DNA of 64,000 bases from Psychrobacter arenosus (lineage in GTDB: Bacteria; Pseudomonadota; Gammaproteobacteria; Pseudomonadales; Moraxellaceae), in contig NZ_LR884459.1 in NCBI RefSeq assembly GCF_904848165.1, positions 1,612,001-1,676,000 of the forward strand, in the 5' to 3' direction. The notes under the pieces were generated by a model. It was not told the DNA's origin and searched no databases. It saw only the letters and a list, made by a program, of their open reading frames with translations. A program made the position numbers and the translations under genes. This document shows positions 1 through 10,800 of this stretch, piece by piece (within the stretch, counting starts at the first letter, position 1; each line of letters begins with the position of its first letter).

Positions 1-84
1 GCTATCAAGTTGCATTCGGCTTATATTTATAGAGCCGTTATTATCATTCTTGATAATGTCTAACTTCTTTGTATTCTTACTCAT
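1..84 (-). CDS. Partial small protein downstream of integrase
   Basis: An open minus-strand frame starts with ATG at 84 and runs off the left edge of the window, giving 28 visible residues that begin MSKNTKKLDIIKND. A strong ribosome binding site (AAAGGAGAT, about 6 bases before the ATG) supports it as a real gene. It begins 28 bases after the integrase stop on the same strand, so it is probably the next gene of the same integrated element. The visible part is polar and rich in Lys and Asn, with no recognisable domain. Function unknown. Confidence 0.5.
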   Translation of the reverse strand, partial: MSKNTKKLDIIKNDNNGSINISRMQLDS

Positions 85-112
85 GGGTCTATCTCCTTTA
101 GGTAATGGCTGG

Positions 113-1483
113 CTAGCCTTGTTTAATGTTTTGCTGCTGTTTAAAGCTGGTGTAAATAACGTTATCAATCTTGCCAGCTTTGAGGTTGTCTATATAGTTG
201 GCCCAGTCTGTCATCATCTGGGTGCGTTCCTCTATGCCCTCCATACGGTTGTAAGTGCTGCCATATTGATCGGGTATGCTCCTACCGCTTTGTAGCTCTG
301 TTAGTAGGTGGCTGTAACCTAGTCGCTCCATCAGCATAGTCTTAGCACTGGCCCTAAAGCCGTGGGGACTGTGTACGCCTTTATAGCCTTTGCCCTCGTA
401 ACCTTTGCCAATACCAGCCTTATTCATTGATGGGTCATTAAGCGTTGCATTGATGCGCTGTGGGTCTAAAAACTTTCCTTTCTTACGTCTAGCGTTATAA
501 AACACATAATCATAATTACCTGTTTTCTGCTGCATCTGCTCAAGTATCGCTAGGGTTTGCGGTGCCAGTGGTACTACTAGACTATCCACCATGTCATTAC
601 GGCCTTGCCCTTTTAACGGCTCAAATACCCATTGCTTTGCATTAAAGTCTATGTCTGCCCACTTCATGCGGCATACGTCACCAATACGGGCAAATGTTAG
701 GGCCATCATTTGCAATAACTCTTTGTTGTAATAGGCTGGCTGGTCTAGTGCGTCAATCTCTTTTAATAGCTCTGCAAATTCGGCTGGTGTTGTTAATGCT
801 GCATGATGTTGGATTTTGCTGGGCTTTAATATCTTGGTACCTTTGAGCTGCAACACGGGGTTAACTTCAATTAACCCGTCAACAATAGCACTGGCAAAAA
901 TACGGCTTGCAATGTTTTTAACACGGTTACCCTTATGCACGTGTGACCTTTGAATATCTTTGCAGACTAATAGTACTTGTTGCGTTGTGACTTCACTTAT
1001 TGGGCAATTGCCAAAAGCTTTGTTTAAAGCCTTAATAGCACGCTCCCAGTTTTCAAGTGTACTTTTAGCAGGCTGGTGGTCAGGGTTGCTTAGCTCATCA
1101 TTTAGCCAGCGTTTGGCTACTTCGCTAAATGTATGATTTGCAGCCTTTGCCTTTTGCGCTATCTCATTATCACGATGCGCTATTGGGTCAATGCCACGGG
1201 CTAGCAATTGCATATTGTCCGTATGCATCTGTCTAGCGTCTGCTATAGACAAGGCAGGGTATTGCCCTAGCGTCATGTAAGGGCGCTTGCCTGTGTATGG
1301 GTGGGTATAACGGTGCCTAAAGTCTGTGGTAGCGTCTGTACCATTGAGCGTGGGGCGTATGCGTATCTCTAGGCCCTTATACCCTGCAATGGGGTGCAAG
1401 GCTGGCTTGTCGCTAAGGATAGCTTGTTTGATTGCTTTCTTGATTTGGGTATCTGTAGTTATACCCTTTACTGACTTGCCCAT
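113..1483 (-). CDS. Tyrosine-type site-specific integrase (DUF4102/P4-integrase-like)
   Basis: Tyrosine recombinase that would integrate and excise a genomic island or prophage. The N-terminal third has the DUF4102 arm-binding look (GLEIRIRP, followed by the RPYMTLGQYPALSIADAR pattern), then a SAM-like core-binding domain and a C-terminal catalytic domain. Visible catalytic residues are the Arg of TFARIGD, His374 and Arg377 of HGFR, and Tyr411 of TYNR. The residue ten before the tyrosine, usually His in this family (LGH), is Arg401 here (SGR). The frame extends upstream to a GTG at 1513, but the ATG at 1483 has AAGGG nine bases ahead and is preferred. Length of 456 residues is somewhat longer than the usual 400-430. 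It sits next to a likely att junction at about 1540-1660. Confidence 0.93.
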   Translation of the reverse strand: MGKSVKGITTDTQIKKAIKQAILSDKPALHPIAGYKGLEIRIRPTLNGTDATTDFRHRYTHPYTGKRPYMTLGQYPALSIADARQMHTDNMQLLARGIDPIAHRDNEIAQKAKAANHTFSEVAKRWLNDELSNPDHQPAKSTLENWERAIKALNKAFGNCPISEVTTQQVLLVCKDIQRSHVHKGNRVKNIASRIFASAIVDGLIEVNPVLQLKGTKILKPSKIQHHAALTTPAEFAELLKEIDALDQPAYYNKELLQMMALTFARIGDVCRMKWADIDFNAKQWVFEPLKGQGRNDMVDSLVVPLAPQTLAILEQMQQKTGNYDYVFYNARRKKGKFLDPQRINATLNDPSMNKAGIGKGYEGKGYKGVHSPHGFRASAKTMLMERLGYSHLLTELQSGRSIPDQYGSTYNRMEGIEERTQMMTDWANYIDNLKAGKIDNVIYTSFKQQQNIKQG

Positions 1484-1539
1484 GATGCTAAACCCTTGAT
1501 TTGGTAGCCGCACTGGTAGCCATTATTTCGGCTTTATAC

Positions 1540-1624
1540 GGTTTGCTATGACTTGCTAACAGTTGATATATTATACTGTAAGCTAAGTATTATCAAGGTT
1601 TTACAGTTGATTAGGTTTGCTATG
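1540..1624. repeat. Paired direct repeats upstream of integrase, candidate attachment or arm sites
   Basis: GGTTTGCTATG occurs at 1540-1550 and again at 1614-1624. ACAGTTGAT occurs at 1559-1567 and 1603-1611. The order is A-B...B-A, all in the same orientation. Repeats next to an integrase gene are commonly integrase binding sites or att remnants; that role is inferred here. The right A copy is read GGT TTG CTA TGG TTT GAG TAA, which could be the last codons of a host gene, with a terminator three bases later. Confidence 0.45.
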
Positions 1625-1637
1625 GTTTGAGTAAAAT

Positions 1638-1661
1638 AACGCCGTTATCGGGCGTTTTTTT
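1638..1661 (+). terminator. Rho-independent terminator with no upstream plus-strand gene
   Basis: Stem AACGCC (1638-1643), a 7-base loop, GGCGTT (1651-1656), then a run of T to 1661. It would end a rightward transcript, but the only gene to its left is the leftward integrase. It may belong to a host gene displaced by the integrated element. Confidence 0.7.
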
Positions 1662-2244
1662 ATGGCTGCTATTTAATATTCTCCTTGGTGGGACATTAAA
1701 AACGCTGCATTATAGTGCAACAAATGCCGATTATGACAAGAGAATGACAGTCGCTGTAAAGATAGGTTACTTTTCTTCTCCACACTGTTATAGCACTTAC
1801 AGCCATTAACAGTGAATTACGTGTCACGCACATTTTGATACTCGTATTATATATCCAAGTTAAAAAGTGAGTGCTACTATAGTTTCAAGTTGATGAGGCA
1901 ACAACGCTCGTAAGCTATTAACATCAGCCTTCTTAGCAGTTTAGATACAGTTAAGACAATACTATTAACAACAGTAAGCCGCAGTATTAGGCTGTATATA
2001 AGAAGAGATAAATAGTCACTTTGAGGATAAGATTTTTTTACTTACCTTAATAGAGATTTAAAGAATAACTTTTTTATCATTCTAGAAGCTGTTTTACCGG
2101 TATTGTTTATTATTGAACTGATGTTAAATATTTAACGAAATTAAAGTTTTAACATAAAGGTTAAATTTTTTACATAGCTATTTATCGAGTGCTTTTATTA
2201 ACCCTAATTTTTATATTTTACTAACTAATTAAAGGAAGATAATA

Positions 2245-3090
2245 ATGAGTCAATTAATTCGCTTAAAGGACATTCAAGCTACTCACCGTGACCTAATTGG
2301 TGATGACTACTACGATCCAACAGGCAAAAGTGCTTATGGCGCTAACGAAGAAAAAATCGGTAAAATTGAAGGCGCATTAGTAGAAGACACTACTGGCCGT
2401 ATCCGTTATTTAATCGTTGATGCTGGTGGTTGGTTCAGCTCAAAAGAAGTTTTAGTACCAGCAGGTCTAGCTCGTATCGTTGGTGATGACGTATTCTTTG
2501 ATAGCTTAACTAAATCACAAGCTGAAGCCATGGAAGAATATGACCATGATTATCAGTACAGCTATAAAGAGCAGTTTGAAAAAGACCGTCAGTCTTTTAT
2601 TGCTGACACTGTACCGACCGAAGAGCGTGTAGAGCTAGCTGATGCTCATTATGATGCGCCAAACACTCTAGAGCTATTAGAAGAGCGTCTAACGGTTAAT
2701 AAAGACCGTATCGTAGCTGGTCTAGTAAAAATTGGTAAGCATGTAGTAACTGAAGAGCGCAACGTAGAAGTTGAGCTAGAAGAAGAGCATGCCCATATCG
2801 AGCGTACTAACGTAGACCGTCCTACTGATCGCCGTATCGGTGATGATGTAAACACTACAGTAGAAGTTGAATTAGAAGCAGAGCGTGCTCGTGTTGGTAA
2901 AGAAACTTATGTTACTGAAGAAGTGAATGTAGGCAAAACTACTGAACGTCACACTGAAACTATCGTTGAGACTATCCAACGTGAAGAGCTAGATATCGAC
3001 CGTGATGGTAATGTAGTTGACCGTGAAGGCAATATAGTAAACCGTGATGACATCACTGCTGATGACGTTCGCCGTGCACGTGGTATCTAA
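2245..3090 (+). CDS. PRC-barrel and DUF2382 (YsnF/AvaK) domain protein
   Basis: 281-residue cytoplasmic protein. Residues about 1-105 form a PRC-barrel-like domain (GKIEGALVEDTTGRIRYLIVD, FSSKEVLVPAGLARI). Residues about 137-265 form a DUF2382 domain, recognisable by LELLEERLTVNKDR, VKIGKHVVTEERNVEVELEEE and VGKETYVTEEVNVGKTTERH. No signal peptide or membrane segment. DUF2382 proteins are associated with stress responses; the biochemical role is not known. Ribosome binding site AAAGGAAG precedes the ATG. The Arg codons are almost all CGT, suggesting strong expression. A terminator follows at 3205-3240, so it is probably monocistronic. The next gene carries a second DUF2382 domain. Confidence 0.85.
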   Translation: MSQLIRLKDIQATHRDLIGDDYYDPTGKSAYGANEEKIGKIEGALVEDTTGRIRYLIVDAGGWFSSKEVLVPAGLARIVGDDVFFDSLTKSQAEAMEEYDHDYQYSYKEQFEKDRQSFIADTVPTEERVELADAHYDAPNTLELLEERLTVNKDRIVAGLVKIGKHVVTEERNVEVELEEEHAHIERTNVDRPTDRRIGDDVNTTVEVELEAERARVGKETYVTEEVNVGKTTERHTETIVETIQREELDIDRDGNVVDREGNIVNRDDITADDVRRARGI

Positions 3091-3204
3091 TTAATAAGCA
3101 CTACTTTGCTTATTACTAGCAGCCACTTAATATTTGACCGTTAGCTTATATTGATTATTTTATAACTAACGCCGTCAAATAGGCATTGAGTCTAATTGGC
3201 TCAA

Positions 3205-3240
3205 ACAAAAAGGTCAGAGCCAGTCTCTGACCTTTTTTGT
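3205..3240 (+). terminator. Rho-independent terminator after PRC-barrel/DUF2382 gene
   Basis: Stem AGGTCAGAG (3211-3219), loop CCAGT, CTCTGACCT (3225-3233), flanked by an A-run on the left and TTTTT on the right. Confidence 0.9.
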
Positions 3241-3358
3241 GCTATTTTATAATGATGACTTAAGCTTATGTTTAGCGACTTTTTTACTAGTTAAATTGTT
3301 CTTTTAATACTTAAGTGAATAGTTACTCTACTTATCCTTTTATAATAGGAAGATTCCC

Positions 3359-3973
3359 GTGAACCCAGAAAATAATATTGATAATATGCCTGCAAATGGC
3401 ACTACTCCCCTTTCTACAACTGGAGAACCATTAGGTACCGCTAATGCAACTCAGTATGAGCAAAATTTGAATGAATCTGCGGTCTTAGCTGCACAAGATG
3501 CTAGAGCTCAAGTAGGTCATATTGAACTATTAGAAGAACGTGCTGTCGTGCAAAAAGAGCGTTTAGATGTCGGTAAAGTCACTGTGACTAAGCATCAGCG
3601 CACCAAAAGTGTCACGGTACCTATTGAATTAGTAGAAGAAGTCTTGACGATTCGTACCGATTATCAAGATGCCGAGAGCCAAGATTTATTGACGGGCAGC
3701 TATGACGAAAAAGATATCCTACGTCATGTGGAGCCTACCTTGGGCAGCACCGCTGTGGTTACGATCAACGGTCAAAAGATTGAAGTGGATAGCGAGCCAG
3801 TTGAGATTGTTATCTCCCGTCAAGTGGCTACGATTACTAAAGAAACCTATGCCATTCAAGATATTGATATTGAAAAGTCTGTGCATACCCATACCGATAA
3901 CATCACTGTTGAGCTTAAACATGAGGAGCTCGATGTGCAAGAAGAAGGGTTTTTAGATCATAAAAATCCGTAG
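3359..3973 (+). CDS. DUF2382 (YsnF/AvaK) domain protein
   Basis: 204-residue protein with a disordered, Asn/Thr-rich N-terminus of about 45 residues and one DUF2382 domain over about 52-198 (IELLEERAVVQKERLDVGKVTVTK, then VPIELVEEVLTIRTDY and ATITKETYAIQDIDIEKSVHTHTDNITVELKHEELDV). It starts with GTG at 3359, preceded by TAGGAAG at a good distance. It is a divergent paralogue of the upstream gene without the PRC-barrel part. No export signal. It lies between two terminators and so has its own transcript. Function unknown beyond the family's link to stress. Confidence 0.83.
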   Translation: MNPENNIDNMPANGTTPLSTTGEPLGTANATQYEQNLNESAVLAAQDARAQVGHIELLEERAVVQKERLDVGKVTVTKHQRTKSVTVPIELVEEVLTIRTDYQDAESQDLLTGSYDEKDILRHVEPTLGSTAVVTINGQKIEVDSEPVEIVISRQVATITKETYAIQDIDIEKSVHTHTDNITVELKHEELDVQEEGFLDHKNP

Positions 3974-4050
3974 ATTGGTTGCCACTATAGCCTTAGATTA
4001 AAAAGTGGCGATAGATTAAACAATGAAACCAATCATAAATTTAGTCCATA

Positions 4051-4080
4051 AAAAAAGCAGCGATATTTCGCTGCTTTTTC
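4051..4080. terminator. Bidirectional terminator
   Basis: AAGCAGCGA (4055-4063), loop TATT, TCGCTGCTT (4068-4076), with an A-run on the left and T-run on the right. It lies between the convergent DUF2382 gene and the minus-strand lipoprotein gene. Confidence 0.88.
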
Positions 4081-4139
4081 TTTGCTTATTTACTAGTAGA
4101 CTACGGCTATCAGTCATTACTACTAATAGCTAAGCACCA

Positions 4140-4649
4140 TTAATTGGTAGCCATTTCATCAACGACATCACAATTATAGGCAGTGACTTCGCCGCCTTCA
4201 CCAGCAGATACGCGTAACACGCCTGCATTATCATGAGGTTCTGCTATGCGCCATTGCGTTAGACCAACACTACCATCTAAAGCTTGCTTGGCTTCATAGG
4301 CGCCTTCTCCTACTGAGGCTAGCGTAACTTCGCCTTTACTCGATTTCAGTGTCACTTGCTCTGCTTCTTCGTTATAGACGGCACTAAACTCTAACTCTGG
4401 TGAGCATAGATAAGAGGCTTGACCGATAGTAGGCGATACTACCGTCGCTACCGTATCATCCGCTACTTCAGCAGCAGTAGGATCATCATGTTCAGCAGGC
4501 TCAGCTGACATTGGCACATCTTTTTCTACGGCAGCAGTGTCGGTACCCGTCGCTTCTGGCTCTGCCGACTTTTGGCAGCCAGAGAGACCGATGACTGCGG
4601 TCAATAGTCCCATCAGCACAAGTGAAGTCTTTGATTGCTGTAATTGCAT
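4140..4649 (-). CDS. Lipoprotein with possible MliC-like (lysozyme inhibitor) C-terminal domain
   Basis: 169 residues from the ATG at 4649. A lipoprotein signal ends in the lipobox LSGC (Cys25). Residues about 26-70 form an acidic Ala/Glu/Asp/Thr-rich linker. The C-terminal half (YLCSPELEFSAVYNEEAEQVTLKS ... AYNC) is a small beta-rich module with two cysteines and resembles MliC-type C-type lysozyme inhibitors, though the match is weak. A TTG four codons upstream is also in frame, but GGGAG sits five bases before the ATG and favours it. Stands alone between the terminator at 4051-4080 and secA. The lipoprotein call is firm; the lysozyme-inhibitor call is tentative. Confidence 0.72.
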   Translation of the reverse strand: MQLQQSKTSLVLMGLLTAVIGLSGCQKSAEPEATGTDTAAVEKDVPMSAEPAEHDDPTAAEVADDTVATVVSPTIGQASYLCSPELEFSAVYNEEAEQVTLKSSKGEVTLASVGEGAYEAKQALDGSVGLTQWRIAEPHDNAGVLRVSAGEGGEVTAYNCDVVDEMATN

Positions 4650-4770
4650 AGCGGCTCCCAATAGGTCTTATAAAGACTCTTCTAATAAAAAGGTTTATCG
4701 AATAGCCAAGGCCATAGTTAATTTAAAACAGTTAACTTAAGTATGAGCAATATCTTAGCACACTCTTACT

Positions 4771-7587
4771 TTAAATTTTACCGTGGCATTGTTTGTATTT
4801 TAGCCCAGAGCCACAAGGACAAGCCGCATTACGACTGACGTTCATATCCGCATACGGGTTGTCTGCTTCTGGAGCATCTGCAGCCGCTTGACCCGCCGCG
4901 GCTGCTCCGGCGCCTAGATTGACCTGCATTTGACCACGGGCTCGTTGCTGCGGGGCATTTCGAGCCGCCATGCGTGGATCTTCATGCGTCTCACCCGTCA
5001 AGCTATCCACTTCATCATGCTCAAAGTGCATTTGCATGTGTTCGGCTTCGCTACGCTGCTGCGCCTCTAAAGCTTCCATCTCTTCTTTCGTTGGGATATG
5101 GACGCGCGATAAATCTTGTACGGTTTCAGACTTGATAGCACCGAGCATCATTTGGAACAGCTCGAAAGACTCGCGCTTGTATTCTTGCTCAGGGTTTTTC
5201 TGGGCATAACCGCGTAGATGAATACCTTTACGCAACTGATCCATCTGGGTTAAATGCTCTTTCCAATGACGGTCTAGGCTTTGGAGCATAAAGTGACGCT
5301 CAAGCTGAGCAGCATTTTCTTCACCCATCAGCTCACGGCGCTCATGGTAGCGAGCAATAGCCGTCTCGATAATCTTAGCGCGCAGCCCTTCTTCATCGAG
5401 ACGACGGTCTTGATCGAGCCAATCGTTGATCGGCATATAAACCTTAAACTCGTCCTCTAGCTCATCTTCTAACCCATCAATATTCCATTGGTCATCGACA
5501 GAACCCGGTGGGATAAACTGGTTGATTAGCGCGGTATAGACATCGTGATGCATAACTTCGATGGCTTCTTTTAAATCCATCTCGTTGAGCAGGTCATCGC
5601 GTTGGCCATAAATAACTTTACGCTGCTCATTGGCCACATCATCATATTTCAACAGGTTTTTACGCGAGTCAAAGTCACGGCTTTCCACTTTGCCCTGCGC
5701 ATTCTCAATCGATTTAGAAACCATCTTATGCTCGATAGCTTCATCTTCTTTTAGGCCCATAGCGCGCATCATATTGACCACGCGATCACCGGCGAAGATA
5801 CGCATCAAGTCATCTTCTAACGATAAGAAGAAACGCGACATTCCGGGGTCACCCTGACGCCCTGCACGACCGCGCAGCTGGTTATCAATACGGCGCGACT
5901 CATGGCGCTCAGAGCCGATGATATGCAAACCACCAGCAGCGACCACCTCATCATGCTTAATCTGCCAAGCGGCTTTAAGGCGCTGCATCTCTTCGGGACT
6001 AACTTCTTCTGGATTTTCAATATAAGCTTGCCAGTTACCACCCAGGATAATATCGGTACCACGACCCGCCATGTTAGTAGCGATAGTCACGGCTCTTGGG
6101 CTACCTGCCTGGGCGATAATGTCGGCTTCACGCTCATGTTGTTTGGCGTTTAGCACGTTATGTTTGATGCCTTCTTGATCGAGCAAGTAAGACAACTCTT
6201 CACTGGCCTCAATCGTGGCAGTACCCACCAAAGTTGGCGCGCCCTTCTGTTGAATTTCTTTAATCTCGCGGATAATGCCTTTGTATTTACCGAGCTTGGT
6301 CAAGAAGATTTGATCGTCTAAATCGACACGAGCAATAGGTTTATGGGTAGGAATGACCACCACATCTAAGTCATAGGTCGATTTAAATTCTGCCGCTTCG
6401 GTATCGGCAGTACCGGTCATACCCGAAAGCTTTTCATAAAGACGGAAGTAGTTCTGGAAAGTAGTCGTAGCTAGCGTTTGGTTTTCCGCTTGGATTTCGA
6501 CGTTTTCTTTGGCCTCTACCGCTTGGTGTAAGCCCTCAGACCAACGACGGCCTGGCATGGTACGACCGGTGTTTTCATCCACGATAACCACTTCACCATC
6601 ATCGACGATATAGTGGACGTTTTTCACAAAAATATGGTGCGCACGAATAGCCGCTTGCACGTGCGCCAATAACGGCAAACGTACCGGACTATACAGACTT
6701 TCATTGGCTTCGAGCTCACCGACTTCGATTAAGAAGCGCTCAATCTTTTCATAGCCTTTTTCGCTAATTTCGATTTGACGGTTCTTCTCATCAATCCAAA
6801 AGTCACCTTCTTCGTTATTCTTATTGGCTTCTTCATCTTTAGATTTTTGCAGACGCGGGATAATAGTATTAATCAGCGCATAGGTACGAGAAGCGTCTTC
6901 GGCTTGACCCGAAATAATCAACGGTGTCCGGGCTTCATCGATTAAGATAGAGTCAATCTCATCGATAATACAATAGTTTAGCGTACGCTGTTTTTTCTCT
7001 TTTAGGCTAAACACCATATTATCGCGCAGATAATCAAAGCCGTATTCGTTGTTGGTACCATAGGTGATATCGGCTTGATAGGCCGTCACTTTTTCTTGTG
7101 GCGGTTGCTGTGAGTAAATCACCCCTACCGTCAGCCCCAAAAAGTCGAATAAAGGACGGTTTAACTCAGCATCACGCGCCGCCAAATAATCGTTGACCGT
7201 GACCACGTGCACGCCTTTGCCACTGACCGCATTCAAATAAATCGCTAAGGTCGCCATTAGCGTCTTACCTTCACCGGTCTTCATCTCTGCAATCTTGCCT
7301 TCGTGCAAAGTGATACCACCGATCATCTGCACGTCATAGTGACGCATGCCGGTCACCCGCAAAGAGGCTTCACGACAAACTGCAAAAGCTTCTGGTAATA
7401 AGGCGTGTAAGCTCTCACCCTTTTGATGGCGAGCTTGAAAATCCGCAGTCTTTTGTTTCAGCTGCTCGTCAGACAGTGCTTGAATACTGGACTCGTGAGC
7501 ATTAATTTTGCTCACAATCTTGCGCATACGCTTGAGTTCACGGTCGTTTTTGGTGCCGACCACACTGCCTACAATCTTTGATAACAT
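4771..7587 (-). CDS. secA: Preprotein translocase ATPase SecA
   Basis: ATP-driven motor that pushes unfolded preproteins through SecYEG. Walker A is GEGKT at about residues 105-109; the DEAD-like box is in [16 protein letters not shown] near residue 210; helicase motif [10 protein letters not shown] lies in the second nucleotide-binding fold. The extreme C-terminus carries the zinc-binding SEC-C motif with Cys923, Cys925, Cys934 and His935, which in SecA proteins binds SecB and lipids. Length of 938 residues fits the gammaproteobacterial family. An Ala/Gln/Gly-rich linker precedes the zinc motif. It is divergent from mutS across about 215 bases and appears to be a single-gene unit. Confidence 0.98.
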   Translation of the reverse strand: MLSKIVGSVVGTKNDRELKRMRKIVSKINAHESSIQALSDEQLKQKTADFQARHQKGESLHALLPEAFAVCREASLRVTGMRHYDVQMIGGITLHEGKIAEMKTGEGKTLMATLAIYLNAVSGKGVHVVTVNDYLAARDAELNRPLFDFLGLTVGVIYSQQPPQEKVTAYQADITYGTNNEYGFDYLRDNMVFSLKEKKQRTLNYCIIDEIDSILIDEARTPLIISGQAEDASRTYALINTIIPRLQKSKDEEANKNNEEGDFWIDEKNRQIEISEKGYEKIERFLIEVGELEANESLYSPVRLPLLAHVQAAIRAHHIFVKNVHYIVDDGEVVIVDENTGRTMPGRRWSEGLHQAVEAKENVEIQAENQTLATTTFQNYFRLYEKLSGMTGTADTEAAEFKSTYDLDVVVIPTHKPIARVDLDDQIFLTKLGKYKGIIREIKEIQQKGAPTLVGTATIEASEELSYLLDQEGIKHNVLNAKQHEREADIIAQAGSPRAVTIATNMAGRGTDIILGGNWQAYIENPEEVSPEEMQRLKAAWQIKHDEVVAAGGLHIIGSERHESRRIDNQLRGRAGRQGDPGMSRFFLSLEDDLMRIFAGDRVVNMMRAMGLKEDEAIEHKMVSKSIENAQGKVESRDFDSRKNLLKYDDVANEQRKVIYGQRDDLLNEMDLKEAIEVMHHDVYTALINQFIPPGSVDDQWNIDGLEDELEDEFKVYMPINDWLDQDRRLDEEGLRAKIIETAIARYHERRELMGEENAAQLERHFMLQSLDRHWKEHLTQMDQLRKGIHLRGYAQKNPEQEYKRESFELFQMMLGAIKSETVQDLSRVHIPTKEEMEALEAQQRSEAEHMQMHFEHDEVDSLTGETHEDPRMAARNAPQQRARGQMQVNLGAGAAAAGQAAADAPEADNPYADMNVSRNAACPCGSGLKYKQCHGKI

Positions 7588-7804
7588 AATTATTTTAACC
7601 TATGGAAATCCCTGATAACTTTGCCATATAACTATGAATAGTTGACCCTATAAAGCCGACCATACCGAGCCTTGACGCTATCACCCAAATTTATTGTGTC
7701 GTCATTATATATGGTTATGAAGTTCAAGGATACAAGGGCAAATTTGCAGCAGTATGTGCCGGGTAAGTCACAGCAGTCATGTTAAAATAGCCCACTAACT
7801 ATCT

Positions 7805-10800
7805 ATGGCACGTAACTTTATGACTGACCCGCACAATTCGCAAAATATCCTCACTATTGCTGGTCAAACCTATGACCTAGCGCTGCACACCCCTATGATG
7901 GTGCAATACCTAACTATGAAGGCGCAATACCCGCATGCGCTACTGCTGTATCGTATGGGCGACTTTTATGAATTGTTTTTTGAGGATGCCAAATTAGCCG
8001 CGCAACTGCTCGACATTACCTTGACCCGACGGGGTACAGATAAAGCGGGCAATACTATCGCGATGGCTGGGGTACCCTTTCATGCTGCCGACAGTTATAT
8101 GGCGCGGCTGATTGCTGCCGGGCAAACGGTGGTGGTTTGTGAGCAAGTCGAAGAAACAGAAGATAAGCAAAGCTCAGCTAATAATGACCTTAATAATGCA
8201 TGCAGTTCATCAACCCAGCCTGGCAATAAACAACCTATCGATAAGAAGCCAGACAGTAAAAAAGGCATCATGCACCGTGAGGTTGTGCGCACTCTAACAG
8301 CAGGGACGCTAACCGATGATGCTTTGATTGCGCCGGATAAAACGCCAACCGTGGTAGCCATCGATCTCGCTCTGCCCAAAGCTAGACAGGTTAATAACCC
8401 GAGTTATCAAGCCGCTATTAGCCAATTAGATTTGGCTGCTGGCAAAGTGGTCACGCAAGCGCTAACGGCTAGCAGCGCTGCAGACTTACAATCACAAATG
8501 CTAACTGTCTTGGCACGCTTTGCTCCCAGCGAATGTATTATTAGCGAGGCCATTCAAGAGACTTGGCAACGCTGGTTAGCCTCGCAGCTAGACTGCCCCC
8601 TTATCACCGTGGCCGCCGCCGACTTTCACCCTACTCATGCCCCTGCGACCTTATGTCAACAGTTTGCCGTACGCCAACTGGATGGCTTAGGGATAGCAGA
8701 CCAACCGCTGATTCAGACCAGTTGCGCCGCATTGATTCACTACGCTCGGCAGACCCAGCAGCGCCAGATTCCGCATGTCAATCAACTGATTCATGAACAC
8801 TCAGAAGACTACCTTATTATCGATGCGGGCAGTCAGCGTAATTTGGAACTGTTCGCGCCCGCGAGTGCGCAAGGTACGGCGCTGATTTCCGTCCTAAATT
8901 ATTGCAAAACGGCGATGGGTAAACGTTTGCTGCAGCAACAACTTAAACGTCCTCTACGTCAACGCAGTACGATTAATCAACGCTTAGATGCTATCGATGG
9001 TTTGTTAAACCATACCGGTAAACAGCTGGATGATTTGCAAGATACCTTGGCGGGTATTGCCGATATCGAACGTATTAGCGGTCGGATTGGTTTGGCCACT
9101 GCGAAACCTCGCGACCTAGCACGATTGGGCGAAAGTATTACTTATGCGGCCACTTTACAAAAGCAATTAGTAGTTGCAGGTATTGACCCTACTGCCACAG
9201 GATTGCTGCCATCATTACTAAGCCAATTACCCAACATGCAGAATACTGCAAACGTAGAGACTAACGTTAATAATGACGCTAATACTTTGCCCAATACTGA
9301 AATGAGTGATGATTTAGATGACTTAGCAGCCGATGAGCAAAACCCTCAACCTTTAACCAGTTTAGCGGTCGCTCAATTAATCCAACGAGCTATCGTGCCC
9401 GAACCGCCTGCCCATATCCGAGATGGCGGTATGATTGCCAATGGCTATGATGTTGAGTTTGATCGCCTGACCCATCTGCATGACAATATCGAGCAAACCT
9501 TAGACGAGATGGCAGCTGCCGTGCGTGAGCAATATCATTTGTCCAGTTTAAAAGTCGGCTTTAATAAAGTCAGCGGTTTTTATTTTGAGTTGCCTAAATC
9601 GCAAGCGGCCTCGGCACCAGAACACTTTATCCGTCGGCAGACCCTAAAAAATTGCGAGCGCTTTATCACCGATGAGCTCAAGACCATCGAGACTGAATAT
9701 CTTGGGGCGCAGACCTTAGCTTTGGCAAAAGAAAAACAACTTTATAACGAGCTACTGAGTACCCTTAGTACTGCCCTACCCATCCTACAGCAATTGTCAC
9801 AGACCATTGCCCAGCTCGATGTGTTGATTAATTGGAGCGTATTGGCACAGCAATATCAGTGGCAGCGCCCTACTCTGGTGGAAGGCGAGCAGCAACCCAG
9901 TCTTGAGATTATCCAAGGTCGCCATGTGGTCGTCGAAGCTGCGATAGCACAAACGGACTCTGCTAAAAAATCCCGCAGTACCGCGCAGTACTTTGTCGCC
10001 AATGACTGTGCGCTAGGTAGCGACGCTCACCCAGAACGACTGTTGCTAATCACTGGTCCTAACATGGGCGGTAAATCGACTTACATGCGTCAAACGGCAT
10101 TGATTGTCCTGTTGGCGTGTTGTGGCAGTTTTGTGCCGGCTGAATCTGCAACGATTGGCGATATCGACCGTATCTTTACCCGCATTGGTTCTGCTGACGA
10201 TCTCGCTGGAGGTAAGTCGACCTTTATGGTGGAGATGATTGAGACTGCCCATATCCTTAACCTTGCTAGCGAAAAGTCACTAGTCTTAATGGATGAGGTG
10301 GGTCGTGGTACCAGCACTACCGATGGTTTAGCGATTGCGCATGCTTGCGTACAACAATTGGCGCAGATGGGCTGCCTCACGCTGTTTGCCACCCATTACT
10401 TTGAGCTGACTCAACTGACGCAGCAAGCTGATTTGGCTAATCATATTCGTAACGTCCACGTCGCCGCTAGCGAAATCGACGGTCAACTGTTACTCCTCCA
10501 TAAGATTAAAGACGGCGCGGCTAACTCTAGCTTTGGTCTGCACGTGGCGAAGATGGCGGGCATCCCGCAGCAAGTGCTCGTCACCGCTGAGCATTATCTG
10601 CAAGCTCAACTAAAACAGACGCATAGCGACAGTATGAACAATGATAATAGCGAGAATAAACAGTTACTTCATGAAAAAAATGACTTAGCTAAGTCGTGGA
10701 CTGCCGATATGGTAGCTCAACCTGAGCTTGATTACGGGACAAGTGACTACACTGCTGATAATCTTACCACTAATGAGAAAGACTTGCCCGTAACGCAAAC

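Larger units (their letters stand above)
1484..2244. other. Gene-free stretch with integrase upstream repeats and island junction
   Basis: About 760 bases without a convincing gene, AT-rich toward the right. It holds two copies of GGTTTGCTATG (1540-1550 and 1614-1624), two copies of ACAGTTGAT (1559-1567 and 1603-1611) and a rho-independent terminator reading rightward at 1638-1661. The right part (1800-2230) is the leader of the PRC-barrel gene; I see no clear promoter match there. Confidence 0.6.

Noticed and set aside
1627..1809. 60-residue plus-strand frame after the integrase
   Set aside because: It runs through a rho-independent terminator, has no ribosome binding site and an atypical composition.
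8095..8379. 94-residue minus-strand frame within mutS
   Set aside because: Antisense to the conserved N-terminal domain of mutS.
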